Shown here: piece by piece, positions 24,326 through 33,004 of the stretch
Position numbering within the stretch: the stretch's first letter is position 1
How the letters are laid out: every line of letters begins with the position of its first letter
Assembly: GCA_019637875.1 (NCBI GenBank)
Contig: JAHBUW010000004.1
Span: forward strand, 124,001 to 188,000
DNA length: 64,000 nt
Source: Pseudobdellovibrionaceae bacterium
GTDB lineage: Bacteria; Bdellovibrionota; Bdellovibrionia; Bdellovibrionales; Bdellovibrionaceae
Direction: 5' to 3'
Program-made: the position numbers and the translations under genes
The notes under the pieces: model-generated
What the model was told of the DNA's origin: nothing
The model's database searches: none
Seen by the model: only the letters and a program-made list of their open reading frames with translations

Positions 24326-25708
24326 TTACGTTCGACTATAATCGTCTTGATATCGAGTGATATCATCTTCGCCAAAGTAGCTTCCGAGCTGAACTTCGAC
24401 GAACTTCATGACGGACGTACCGGTATTGCGGATACGGTGCTTGGCTTGCAGTGGGATCTTCACGTAACTGCCCCGTTCGACGGGTATGTCCTGTTCGTCG
24501 AGCACGACGACGCCGCGTCCTTCGACGACAAGCCAATGCTCTTCGCGTTTGGTGTGCGACTGATAGCTGATCTGTTGACCCGGGTTCACGAAGACGACTT
24601 TGGATTTGAACGAATCTGTATTCTTGAGAACTTCAAAGCCCCCCCAGGGACGTTCCTCATCAGGATGCTGCTGCAGGAGTGAAGGTGCTCGACTACCGAC
24701 TTGTTCGACGACCTCTTTCACTTTTTGCGATTGCCCTCTGCGGGTAATAAGAAGTGCGTCCTTGGTATCCACGACGATCAGGTCGTCCACTCCGGCGAAG
24801 CTGTAGAGTTTGTCGGGAAGCGTATGCACATAGTTGTTCTCGGAGTCCACGGTGACATGATTTGGCGTTTCAAGTTTGCCTTTGATCTCTGCAATCGCGT
24901 CCCAGCTACCAACGTCATCCCATCCCATATCACACGGGACACAGGAAAGTTCTGTAGGCCCTAGCTTCTCAATAATTGCGTAATCGATACTGATGTTTTT
25001 AATCTGCGAGTAAACCGTTTCAAGATTACTAAGGTCGAGTTGGACGCTTTCGATAAGTCTCCACATCTCGGGTTGATGAAGACGGAGTAGGTCGGCCATC
25101 GTGCCAATCTGGAAAATAAATATTCCGGCGTTCCAGTAGTGCAACCCACTTTGCAGGAATTTCTTCGCGGTTGGGAGGTCAGGTTTTTCGTGAAAACGCT
25201 CGACGGACTTCAAAGTCTCACGAGCGCTTGCCGGTACTTCTGAGCTCGTCTGAATGTAGCCAAAGCCGGTCGCGGGATAGTACGGACGAATGCCTAAAGT
25301 GACGACTTTGCCTCTTGCGGCCTCGGACTCGGCGGCGCGGACAGCGATCTGAAAGGATTTTTCCTGAGTAATAAGCTGATCTGCCGGAAAAATACCGACG
25401 AGTTGATTCCTGTCGGTGTTTTGACGGAGTACATGGCAAAGCAACGCGATAGCGGGCGCCGTATTGCGGCCCACGGGCTCTAGAATCAGATGCTCGAGAG
25501 GGATCTGCAATTGCTTTAGTTGGAGAACCGTCTGATCGCGCAATCCTTTGTTGGTAACAATCCAAGGTGATCCAAAAGCTGTCAGTCGACGCAAAGTCAT
25601 CTCTTGTAGGGTTTGCTCGAAAAAGTGGCAAAATTGTTTCGGCGTCTTGGCTCGAGAAAGAGGCCAAAGGCGGGTGCCGCTGCCGCCGGATAGGATGACT
25701 GGGATCAA
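24326..25708 (-). CDS. manC: Mannose-1-phosphate guanylyltransferase / mannose-6-phosphate isomerase
   Basis: 460 residues from a TTG start that has a near-perfect GGAGGA five bases upstream. The pyrophosphorylase signature GGSGTRLWPLSR (8-19) with TPKQF is intact. The C-terminal cupin isomerase domain (from about residue 353, ERPWGGFEVL) carries YQSHTKREEHW and the metal-ligand histidines. The bifunctional enzyme makes GDP-mannose. No GDP-mannose dehydratase is visible, so mannose itself may be used. It is divergent from the glycosyltransferase at 25810, with 101 bases between the genes. Confidence 0.92.
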   Translation of the reverse strand: MIPVILSGGSGTRLWPLSRAKTPKQFCHFFEQTLQEMTLRRLTAFGSPWIVTNKGLRDQTVLQLKQLQIPLEHLILEPVGRNTAPAIALLCHVLRQNTDRNQLVGIFPADQLITQEKSFQIAVRAAESEAARGKVVTLGIRPYYPATGFGYIQTSSEVPASARETLKSVERFHEKPDLPTAKKFLQSGLHYWNAGIFIFQIGTMADLLRLHQPEMWRLIESVQLDLSNLETVYSQIKNISIDYAIIEKLGPTELSCVPCDMGWDDVGSWDAIAEIKGKLETPNHVTVDSENNYVHTLPDKLYSFAGVDDLIVVDTKDALLITRRGQSQKVKEVVEQVGSRAPSLLQQHPDEERPWGGFEVLKNTDSFKSKVVFVNPGQQISYQSHTKREEHWLVVEGRGVVVLDEQDIPVERGSYVKIPLQAKHRIRNTGTSVMKFVEVQLGSYFGEDDITRYQDDYSRT

Positions 25709-25809
25709 GGAACTCCTCCAAAGTTACTTAATAGCCTAGAAATCGGAGGTGTGGAAACATAACACGCAGCAGTGTGAGTCCCTAAGTAGAACGGAGTATT
25801 TTTCCGTTC

Positions 25810-27036
25810 GTGCAGCGCCTTCGAATCCGTATCTATTGCCCATATTTTCCGTACCCCATCACAGAAGGGGCTTACCAAGTCATGTTCGATCAGATTCGGA
25901 GCCTGGCGCAATGGCACGATGTGGAGCTAGTTACTTGGAAAGAAAGTGCGGATCGAATCTCTAGAAAGACTCAATTGTCTGACCCGTTTCAGGGAAAGGT
26001 CAAAGTCGTTAGCTGGGGAGAAGATGAAACAAGCCGTGAGGGGATTGGTAAACGTACCCTGCGAACGCTGAATAGCCTGTTCAGCGCAGCACCAAGTCCA
26101 GCCGACTTCTACTACCCACGCTCCTTGGACCACCGCCAAGAGTTGTCTGAAGTTGATCTGGCGATCTATCATTATACATATGCGTGGAACTGGTTATCAT
26201 CCAGGGACAATGTGCGAGAGAAGACGCGGGTTCTGCATTTTCACAATATAGAATCCGACCTCTATCGCTTGAGGGCCGAAAACGAGAAAATTGGCCCTTT
26301 TCGGGTTATCCACCGAATGAATGCGCGAAAGCTGACCGACATCGAAAGGATACTGCCAAACCTCGTGGACGAGTGCTGGTACGTCAGTGCCAAGGACGCA
26401 TCGGATTTCCAAACTCGTCTTGGACATCCTGCCGCCTGCCAGCGAGTCAGGCCCCCGAGTTATGACCCCGCCCGCCTTCTCCAGCGCCAGCGGCGATTTG
26501 TCGAGGACCTCGATCAGAGTCGGCGCATGGGGAGCGTTCTGGGTTTTGTCGGGACGCTCGACTTCGCGCCGAATATCTTGAGCCTCGAGTGGATCCTGGA
26601 TCGCCTCGGTCCCGAGCTTCTTCGTCGGGGTTGGTCCGGAACCCTTCGTGTCGTAGGTCGCAATCCGAGCCCCGAGATGCGGGAGAAGTTGAAGCAATAT
26701 CCTTTCGTAGAGTATCTCGGTTTTCTGACTGATATGGAGGATTTCTGGTCCAGTCTCTCGGCTTTTCTGATCCCGCATATTGAGGGATCGGGCGTTAGAG
26801 TTAAACTTTTGGATGCTGTGGCTTCGGGAATTCCTACTTTGGCGAATTCAGCGGCAGTCGAAAGAGTCGACAAAGCACTTATTGGATCTTCCCTTCTATG
26901 GGTTTCCGACGATCCTCAGGATTGGGTTCGTCGGATACTCTCAATAGACGGCCACCAAGAGAGAAAGTTATTGGCGATGAAGCCTCTAGAGCAAGTCTTG
27001 GACGGGAATTTTATTTACGGAGACTTCCGTGAGTAA
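25810..27036 (+). CDS. Glycosyltransferase, GT4-like (GT-B fold)
   Basis: 408 residues from a GTG start. The N-terminal IYCPYFPYPITEGA is the usual acceptor-domain entry. The C-terminal donor half has LGFVGTLDFAPN, VVGRNPS and GSGVRVKLLDAVASGIPT, the GT4 donor-binding stretch, though with aspartate where the family often has glutamate. GGAG lies about 14 bases before the GTG, rather far. The end overlaps the flippase-glycosyltransferase fusion by eight bases. It is probably a cytoplasmic enzyme adding one sugar to the repeat unit. Confidence 0.78.
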   Translation: MQRLRIRIYCPYFPYPITEGAYQVMFDQIRSLAQWHDVELVTWKESADRISRKTQLSDPFQGKVKVVSWGEDETSREGIGKRTLRTLNSLFSAAPSPADFYYPRSLDHRQELSEVDLAIYHYTYAWNWLSSRDNVREKTRVLHFHNIESDLYRLRAENEKIGPFRVIHRMNARKLTDIERILPNLVDECWYVSAKDASDFQTRLGHPAACQRVRPPSYDPARLLQRQRRFVEDLDQSRRMGSVLGFVGTLDFAPNILSLEWILDRLGPELLRRGWSGTLRVVGRNPSPEMREKLKQYPFVEYLGFLTDMEDFWSSLSAFLIPHIEGSGVRVKLLDAVASGIPTLANSAAVERVDKALIGSSLLWVSDDPQDWVRRILSIDGHQERKLLAMKPLEQVLDGNFIYGDFRE

Positions 27037-29548
27037 TACCGATCAAGAGTTGGGTGCGATGTCGGTGCGCCCCGCCGGGCACTTGCTGGCTCGCAACGTA
27101 TTCATCAACATCATCGGGCAGGCACTGCCGATTCTCATCGCGTTTTTCTCGATCCCTGGATTGATTCGTGCTTTGGGGACCGAAAAGTTCGGCGTTTTGG
27201 CTTTGGCTTGGGTGCTCGCGGGATACTTCAATCTCTTCGACCTCGGGCTGGGCCGGGCCGTTGTGCGAACCGTGGTTCAGAAAATTCCCTTGCGTAACTC
27301 TGAGCTTTTTCAGGCGATTTGGGCGGCACTCCTCATTTCGGTCTCCCTGGGTATTTTGGGCGGTGGGATTCTTTACTTTTCGTCGGAGTGGTTAACGGTT
27401 CATTTCTTTTCCGTCGACAATCGGCTGCACGGCGAGGTGTTGAATAGTCTAAAGATCATGGGGATCGTCATTCCTTTCGTGGTGAGCTCGACCATATTTC
27501 GCGGGACTCTTGAGGCTTTTCAGAAATTCGATTGGATCAACTTCATACAGGTTCCCATTGGGGCGTTGACCTACCTTTTACCGTTAGCGATGACGGCTTA
27601 TACCATCGAGCTTCCCTGGATCATCGCCACGTTGGTCTTCGCGCGAATTCTGATGTGGGTGCTGATGTTAGTCATGTGCGGTCGCTGCCTTTCGGGATAT
27701 CCCAAAGGCTTTCGGGTGCCGCGAAATGTCCTGCGGGAGCTACTGAGTTTTGGATTCTGGATATCCATGTCCAATCTGATTCAGCCCTTCCTTTCGTATC
27801 TGGATCGCTTTCTGATCGGTTCGATGATTTCGATGGTGGCCGTTGCGTACTACACGGCGCCGATGGAAATCGTGCTGAAGTTTTGGATTCTACCGGGCGC
27901 CGTGATTAGCGTGATCTTTCCGGCGTTCTCCGCGCAGGCTGAGTCTTTGCCTTCACTCAGAACTTTATATTTCCGAAGCACCAAGTTTCTGGTGATCGTC
28001 ATCGCGCCGCTGTCCTTTTCTCTGTCCGTTCTTTCGGAAGAGATTCTTCGCCTGTGGATTAACCCCGAATACGCACATCAGTCGGCCGCCGTACTTTCGG
28101 TCCTTGCGCTCGGAATTTTCGCGAACTGCATCGGTTTTGTACCCGCGGCCTTCTTGCAGGCCATCGGAAAGCCTTCGCTCCCCGCGAAACTACACGTCGT
28201 GGAGTTTCCCTTGTACGCGCTCTTTCTCTATGTCGGCCTCCGATTCAATGGCGTTGTCGGTGCGGCGGGAGCATGGATGGTGCGTGTGCTTTTCGATAGT
28301 TTGGCCTTGCACTACGTGTCGCTCTCGCGCCTGAAGGCAACAGAAGGGTTGGCGCGCGCGGTCTTAGGGATTCTTCTTTTCTTTGGCCTCGCGGCCGTGA
28401 CGATGCCTCTTTCTTTGTCGTTACGTATCGCTTCTGCGGGCGCCGTTTTTCTTCTGACGCCGATCGTGGGCTGGTACTGGGTTCTCAGCCTCGAAGATCA
28501 GAAGTATCTGTTGAACCGCATTTTGAGATTTAAGACGGTGGGTCCATCCTCGGGATTGCGTCGCGGCGGGGTTCGAAAGGTGGGCATTGCCATGGCCGTC
28601 TACGATCCGGATCCGAGGATGTTCGTAAGGCAATTGCGTTCCCTGAGGGCACAGGACTTCCGGAGTTGGGTTTGCTATCTCACGGTTGATTCGTCGGTTG
28701 CCGAGATCACAAAGAACTTGGAGGTCGCGGCCGAGCTTTCGGACCCTCGTTTCCGCATCTTTGAGAATTGTGAGAGGCTAGGGGCAACCAAAAATTTTGA
28801 ACGTGGCGTCTCGATGGTTCTGGCGGAAGATATCGACGCCGTCGCGTTCTGCGATCAAGACGACGAATGGTATCCGCAGAAGCTTTCGAGGTCTGTGCAC
28901 TTTTTGGAATCGAAGCCGATGGGATCTTTGGTTCATTGCGATATGCGGGTTGTCCGTTTCACGGATCGCGGGAATGAGTTGATCGCGGAGTCGGCCTGGA
29001 GACATGAGGATCGGCAAGTGGAAGAGCAGTCACCCGCCCACTTCCTGATCCGCAACTGTGTCACTGGAGCGGCCAGCCTGATGGACGTGGAACTTCTGCG
29101 CTCCCACTGGAAAATCCCGGACTCTTTCAAGTATCATGATCAGTGGTACGCCCTCGTGGCGGCGGCTCGCGGAGGTGTCTATCCGATTCCCGCTTCGCCG
29201 CTCTACGACTATGTTCAGCATGATGGGAACGCCGTTGGCGTCGTTCCTTACCAGGGTTTCTTCTATCGTCCACCGGGGACGAGCTTTCAGGAACTCAAGG
29301 GGCGCGCCATTGAGTCTTGGAGAATCACGGATCGTATGATCGCGGACTATATGAGTTTTGGATTCAAGCTTGGCCTCGTCGAAAGAGGTTGGCGTTCGAG
29401 CACTTGGTTCGGAGGTTTGTTGTATATCGGGGTCGGACTTTTGCACCTTCGGATCGACCCCTCTTTCGCGCGGGCGTGCGCGATCAAAGGCTGTGGCCGG
29501 ATCCTCGATCGATCCGCCGTTGCGGATGAAGCATATGGCGTTCGGTGA
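27029..29548 (+). CDS. Fusion: Wzx-like polysaccharide flippase + family 2 glycosyltransferase
   Basis: 839 residues in one frame. Residues 20-490 are a 12-14 helix oligosaccharide flippase of the Wzx/RfbX type (NVFINIIGQALPI, FNLFDLGLGRAVVR). From residue 515 a GT2 domain follows: GIAMAVYDPDP (519-529), ENCERLGATKNFERG, and the DxD-type AFCDQDDEWYP (606-616). A short hydrophobic tail may follow near 765-780. Flippases are normally single-domain, so the fusion would place the transferase next to the lipid carrier just before or after export. It overlaps both neighbours and belongs to the plus-strand operon 25810-30404. Confidence 0.88.
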   Translation: MSNTDQELGAMSVRPAGHLLARNVFINIIGQALPILIAFFSIPGLIRALGTEKFGVLALAWVLAGYFNLFDLGLGRAVVRTVVQKIPLRNSELFQAIWAALLISVSLGILGGGILYFSSEWLTVHFFSVDNRLHGEVLNSLKIMGIVIPFVVSSTIFRGTLEAFQKFDWINFIQVPIGALTYLLPLAMTAYTIELPWIIATLVFARILMWVLMLVMCGRCLSGYPKGFRVPRNVLRELLSFGFWISMSNLIQPFLSYLDRFLIGSMISMVAVAYYTAPMEIVLKFWILPGAVISVIFPAFSAQAESLPSLRTLYFRSTKFLVIVIAPLSFSLSVLSEEILRLWINPEYAHQSAAVLSVLALGIFANCIGFVPAAFLQAIGKPSLPAKLHVVEFPLYALFLYVGLRFNGVVGAAGAWMVRVLFDSLALHYVSLSRLKATEGLARAVLGILLFFGLAAVTMPLSLSLRIASAGAVFLLTPIVGWYWVLSLEDQKYLLNRILRFKTVGPSSGLRRGGVRKVGIAMAVYDPDPRMFVRQLRSLRAQDFRSWVCYLTVDSSVAEITKNLEVAAELSDPRFRIFENCERLGATKNFERGVSMVLAEDIDAVAFCDQDDEWYPQKLSRSVHFLESKPMGSLVHCDMRVVRFTDRGNELIAESAWRHEDRQVEEQSPAHFLIRNCVTGAASLMDVELLRSHWKIPDSFKYHDQWYALVAAARGGVYPIPASPLYDYVQHDGNAVGVVPYQGFFYRPPGTSFQELKGRAIESWRITDRMIADYMSFGFKLGLVERGWRSSTWFGGLLYIGVGLLHLRIDPSFARACAIKGCGRILDRSAVADEAYGVR

Positions 29549-30404
29549 GGTGATCCTCGTTTATCTCGAGTGGGGGGACCGAAATCGCGAGGTGGCGCTC
29601 AGGACCGCTATCGAGACGACGAGTCGAATTTTTGCGGATATCCCGTTGAGAATCGTGATCGTCGACAACAAGAAGATCTGCGTGCCATTTGATCAAGCGG
29701 TGGTTCTGGAAGGGGACAACTCGGGGCGTGAGTTTTCCGGTTGGGATGTCGGGATTCGGCACATCTTCTCTCGACCCGCGGCCGCGACGGCGGTGTTCGT
29801 TTTCGCCAACGATACGCTCGCGGTGAATTATGGCGGGGGCTTTCTTAAGATGTTTCGTCCTTCGGAAATCCAGAAGCGAGTTCAGGCTGGATGGACCTGC
29901 GGTTATGTGGACGAATATCCGTCGGGTGTCGAGTTTTTCGGATATTCACTTCGGAGCTGGATTCGGACAAACTATTTCGTGATGCCCGCGGTGACAGTGC
30001 GTAAGCTGGGGCGCTTTTCCTTCGAGATGGATTGGTCGAAAGTGTTCGGTGGCGAGTCTCTCTTCGCGAGAGAGGCTTTGGTGAGCCCCAGTCTTCGTGC
30101 TTACTTGCATGAGTGGCTGACCGGAAGAGTGGACCCTGGTTATCGCTTGGGCGCAACATGGCACTCGGCGAAACCTTGGACCCAGGAAAACCATGAGAAT
30201 TTACGTCTGAAGGCTCAGATGATTTTGACTGAGCTTGTTCTTAGCCAAAGAATTCGCAAGGTCTCCCCGGGGATTTTTGATGTTCGTACATCTTTGTTTC
30301 GTGCCGGGGGCCTCTATTATGTCGCCGAAGCTCTGCGAGTTCTGCGCCTCGCCCGACGTCTTCGCGCGAAGTTTTGGCGTGTCGGGGGCGAAAGTACTAA
30401 GTAA
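29526..30404 (+). CDS. Putative glycosyltransferase, RgpF/rhamnan-synthesis-like segment
   Basis: 292 residues from the ATG at 29526; an ATG at 29535 is equally possible. Either start overlaps the fusion gene. The beginning (VILVYLEWGDRNREVALR, then IVIVDNKK) is a GT-A-like first half, and NSGREFSGWDVGIRHIF recalls the N..G.D.G segment of rhamnosyltransferases of the RgpF type. A DxD motif is not obvious. The same frame is open further upstream, but that part is the shadow of the fusion gene. It is the last gene of the plus-strand operon and ends eight bases inside the convergent glycosyltransferase. Confidence 0.6.
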   Translation: MKHMAFGEVILVYLEWGDRNREVALRTAIETTSRIFADIPLRIVIVDNKKICVPFDQAVVLEGDNSGREFSGWDVGIRHIFSRPAAATAVFVFANDTLAVNYGGGFLKMFRPSEIQKRVQAGWTCGYVDEYPSGVEFFGYSLRSWIRTNYFVMPAVTVRKLGRFSFEMDWSKVFGGESLFAREALVSPSLRAYLHEWLTGRVDPGYRLGATWHSAKPWTQENHENLRLKAQMILTELVLSQRIRKVSPGIFDVRTSLFRAGGLYYVAEALRVLRLARRLRAKFWRVGGESTK

Positions 30405-31296
30405 GAGCTTTGCGCAACGACTTCGCCGTGCGGAAGAGGAGCTGGTTTTTCCGTAGGGCATGTTCTATGCGAGATCCCCATGTCGCGAATTTTTCCTCGA
30501 GATAACCGCGTTGGGGGCGGAAGTAGAAGTGATAGAAGTGATTGAGGCTGTGGTCCAAAAAACGCAGCCGGACGTCGGAGTCGGCAACGACCGTTGAGGA
30601 AATAATATTCACCGCTCGCAAATAGCTTTCACCCATACTGCGAATATCTTTACACATATTAGTACCATGTTGACGATAAAGACAGACGGTATCTTCGATG
30701 GTTAAAGACTTTCCGATATTCAGGAGTTCCGCCCAAAAAATGAAGTCTTCTTTCGCCCGCATCCCCGAACGGAACGGACCATCGGCGTTCAGCTTTTGAA
30801 GGGTCGTGCGGCGGAAAAGAGCGCTGTGAATCGGAATCGAAATCGAGGTCTCCCAGCCGAAAAGAATGTCTGCACCGGTGACATCTGTCGCGAGTGGCGG
30901 CAAGTCGCTGCCCCAGGTTTGGACGAGTTCTCGATCACTAAAAAGATATTTACCGATGACGACATCTACTTCCGAATGTGTGAGGAAAGCCTTCAATTGT
31001 TTTGCGGAGTCAGGCAAGAGCACATCGTCGGCATCCAAGAAGCGAACAAAATCTCCTGTGGCCTTGCGAAAGCCTGCATTTCGCGCTTCGGCCAAGCCGA
31101 CATTCACCGAAAGAACTTCTGCACGCACACCCGGAATTTTTGTGAAGGTAAGAATTTCTTTCTCGATCTCTTCCGAGTTGCCATCGCTGACGACAATGAC
31201 TTCGTGCTCGACGTCGGTCTGAAGGAAACTGCTTTGGATGGCATCCAGCAAATACTGGGTGTCACGGAAGACAGGGATAACCGTTGTGATTTTCAT
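30397..31296 (-). CDS. Family 2 glycosyltransferase
   Basis: 299 residues. TTVIPVFRDTQYL (4-16), VVSDGNS (35-41), GLAEARNAG (67-75) and FLDADDVLLP (87-96) give the complete GT-A donor site with DADD at 88-91. No membrane helix is present, so it should act at the cytoplasmic face. Its ATG overlaps the stop of the previous glycosyltransferase gene (ATGA). It is the last gene of a long minus-strand operon that begins with rmlB at 39997. Confidence 0.88.
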   Translation of the reverse strand: MKITTVIPVFRDTQYLLDAIQSSFLQTDVEHEVIVVSDGNSEEIEKEILTFTKIPGVRAEVLSVNVGLAEARNAGFRKATGDFVRFLDADDVLLPDSAKQLKAFLTHSEVDVVIGKYLFSDRELVQTWGSDLPPLATDVTGADILFGWETSISIPIHSALFRRTTLQKLNADGPFRSGMRAKEDFIFWAELLNIGKSLTIEDTVCLYRQHGTNMCKDIRSMGESYLRAVNIISSTVVADSDVRLRFLDHSLNHFYHFYFRPQRGYLEEKFATWGSRIEHALRKNQLLFRTAKSLRKALT

Positions 31297-32090
31297 GTCA
31301 GGCCGTCCTTCTCAAGTGCTTTGGATATCTTGGTGGCGCCAAGTCGTCGAATCAAGAAATCTCGGGGAGCCCATTTCGCGAAGAGCGCTTTCCATTCGGC
31401 TTTGATGGAGTCCGGGTTCCTGAATACGATGGCATTTGTAATTTGGCCGGGATCCTCGACATTGATACCGATCCACGGCTTGTCTAAACGCTTCACGCGC
31501 GGACTCCGAAGCTTAAGAATGGCCAGATAGTGATCCACGTCCAATAGATATTTGAATTGCTTGTCATAGTCTTCAAGACACTGACTCCGGAATGTCACGG
31601 CCGAAGGTGTCGATGCAAAATTGGTCCCGAAGAGTTCCAGCATATAGCCCGCGTTCAGTTTGAGAATTTGCCTTTTCGAAGGGCCGCGTTGAAGACGAGT
31701 CGGGGAGAGTGGCCGAATCCAGCTGGATCTTGCCATCGTCATCCCTATCGACGGATCGCTAGAGTAAACCTGCGCGAGCTTTGCAAGGTAGTCGTTTCTC
31801 AGGAAGAAGTCGTCATGGTGAAGGAGAGTCAAAACGTCTCCCGTCGCGAGGCGAAGAGCCTTATTCCAGTTTCCCGGTGCGCCCAGACTCGGTTGATTGC
31901 GGACGTAGGTGATATCCGTTCCTTTGTCCTGGAACTGTCGAACCACATTTTGAACGGCATCGGACCTGGAGTCATCTGTCACGACAATCTCGGTCTGAAA
32001 ACCCTCTCCACTTTGGCTCACCACGGAAAGAAGGGCGCGAAAGAGAAGTCGTGGGGCCTCGTAAGCGGGGATACAAATGCTGATCTTCAA
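31293..32090 (-). CDS. Family 2 glycosyltransferase
   Basis: 265 residues. I place the start at the TTG 32090-32088 because GGGAG and GGAG lie just upstream, the stop of the epimerase gene overlaps it as TTGA, and the family's KISICIPAYE begins exactly there. A longer frame would add 19 non-family residues. IVVTDDS (35-41), LGAPGNWNKAL (69-79) and LLHHDDFFLR (89-98) form the donor site, with HHDD replacing the more usual DxDD. Confidence 0.85.
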   Translation of the reverse strand: MKISICIPAYEAPRLLFRALLSVVSQSGEGFQTEIVVTDDSRSDAVQNVVRQFQDKGTDITYVRNQPSLGAPGNWNKALRLATGDVLTLLHHDDFFLRNDYLAKLAQVYSSDPSIGMTMARSSWIRPLSPTRLQRGPSKRQILKLNAGYMLELFGTNFASTPSAVTFRSQCLEDYDKQFKYLLDVDHYLAILKLRSPRVKRLDKPWIGINVEDPGQITNAIVFRNPDSIKAEWKALFAKWAPRDFLIRRLGATKISKALEKDGLT

Positions 32091-33004
32091 CTCCGTGTCT
32101 CCCTGGTTATACGCAAAGATGCGCCGAAGTTTGCCTCGCTCTGCCATCCAAGAACGGTCTGGATTTTTCGGGAGTCCCCTCTTGAGTGCATGATTTCAAA
32201 CCCACCGAACTCCTCATTTCGTCTAAAGAAGGGGCGGCCGTAGATGGATTCGATCATATCCGCGAGCTCGTTGACCGTCATGGCGCGGCCCGAGGCCACA
32301 TTGAAAACACCGCCTGGTGAGTCAGACGTGGCGGCGTCGACGACCGCCCGGGCGACGTCCCCGACATAAACAAAGTCCCGGGTTTGTTCCCCGGAGCCGC
32401 GAATGGTGAGAGGGCGATTCTCTTCGCAGGCTCTCATAAAAATCTCGATGACACCGGAATACGGAGAAGTCCGGTCCATGCCGGGACCGAAGACGTTGAA
32501 AAAACGCAGAACGATGGTCGATAGTTGCGGGTGCTCGTTCTGAAAGAGGAAACGTTCTGAAAAAAGTTTTTGCAGTCCGTAGTTTGAGAGGGGGGAGGTG
32601 GGAGAATCTTCGCTGGCTTGGGCATGCCCGAGGTCGCCGTAGACGGCCGCGGAACTTGCAAAAACGAAACGTTGCTTTTTCGTAGAGCTTCGAATCGCGG
32701 ATCGCAAGGCGATCGTGGTCATCACGTTATTGGCGTAAGAGACTTCGAGCTCAGTTTCGCACTGTTTGACGTTCACAGTTGCCGCGAGGTGAATGATGGC
32801 GTCGGCGGTTTTCAGTTCGGACGCAAAGGCCGAGGAGTCGCGGGCGTCGCATTGGATGTAGCGGAGGTTAGGAGCCCGCAACTGTCCTGGCTTCAGGTCG
32901 ACAATCACCACGGAAAAACCACGACGGAGAGCTTCCCTTGCGCAATGCTGGCCGATGAAACCACTTCCGCCGGTGATCAACAAGAGACGCGCGTGTTCAT
33001 TCAT
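32087..33004 (-). CDS. NAD-dependent epimerase/dehydratase (extended SDR, GalE-like)
   Basis: 305 residues. TGGSGFIG (11-18) binds NAD(P); SSAAVYGD (118-125) and YGLQK (142-146) give the catalytic Ser/Tyr/Lys. The length and the RGSGEQTRDFVYVGDVA segment fit sugar-nucleotide 4-epimerases or related dehydratases. The exact substrate cannot be read. It is encoded between the WbdD-like gene (one base apart) and a glycosyltransferase (TTGA overlap), so it likely makes a donor for the export-linked polymer. Confidence 0.85.
   Translation of the reverse strand: MNEHARLLLITGGSGFIGQHCAREALRRGFSVVIVDLKPGQLRAPNLRYIQCDARDSSAFASELKTADAIIHLAATVNVKQCETELEVSYANNVMTTIALRSAIRSSTKKQRFVFASSAAVYGDLGHAQASEDSPTSPLSNYGLQKLFSERFLFQNEHPQLSTIVLRFFNVFGPGMDRTSPYSGVIEIFMRACEENRPLTIRGSGEQTRDFVYVGDVARAVVDAATSDSPGGVFNVASGRAMTVNELADMIESIYGRPFFRRNEEFGGFEIMHSRGDSRKIQTVLGWQSEANFGASLRITRETRS

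Noticed and set aside
29358-29525. Long N-terminal extension of the glycosyltransferase at 29526
   Set aside because: The extra 56 residues lie inside the flippase-GT2 fusion gene in another frame and look like shadow sequence. The family-like sequence starts at the ATGs 29526/29535.
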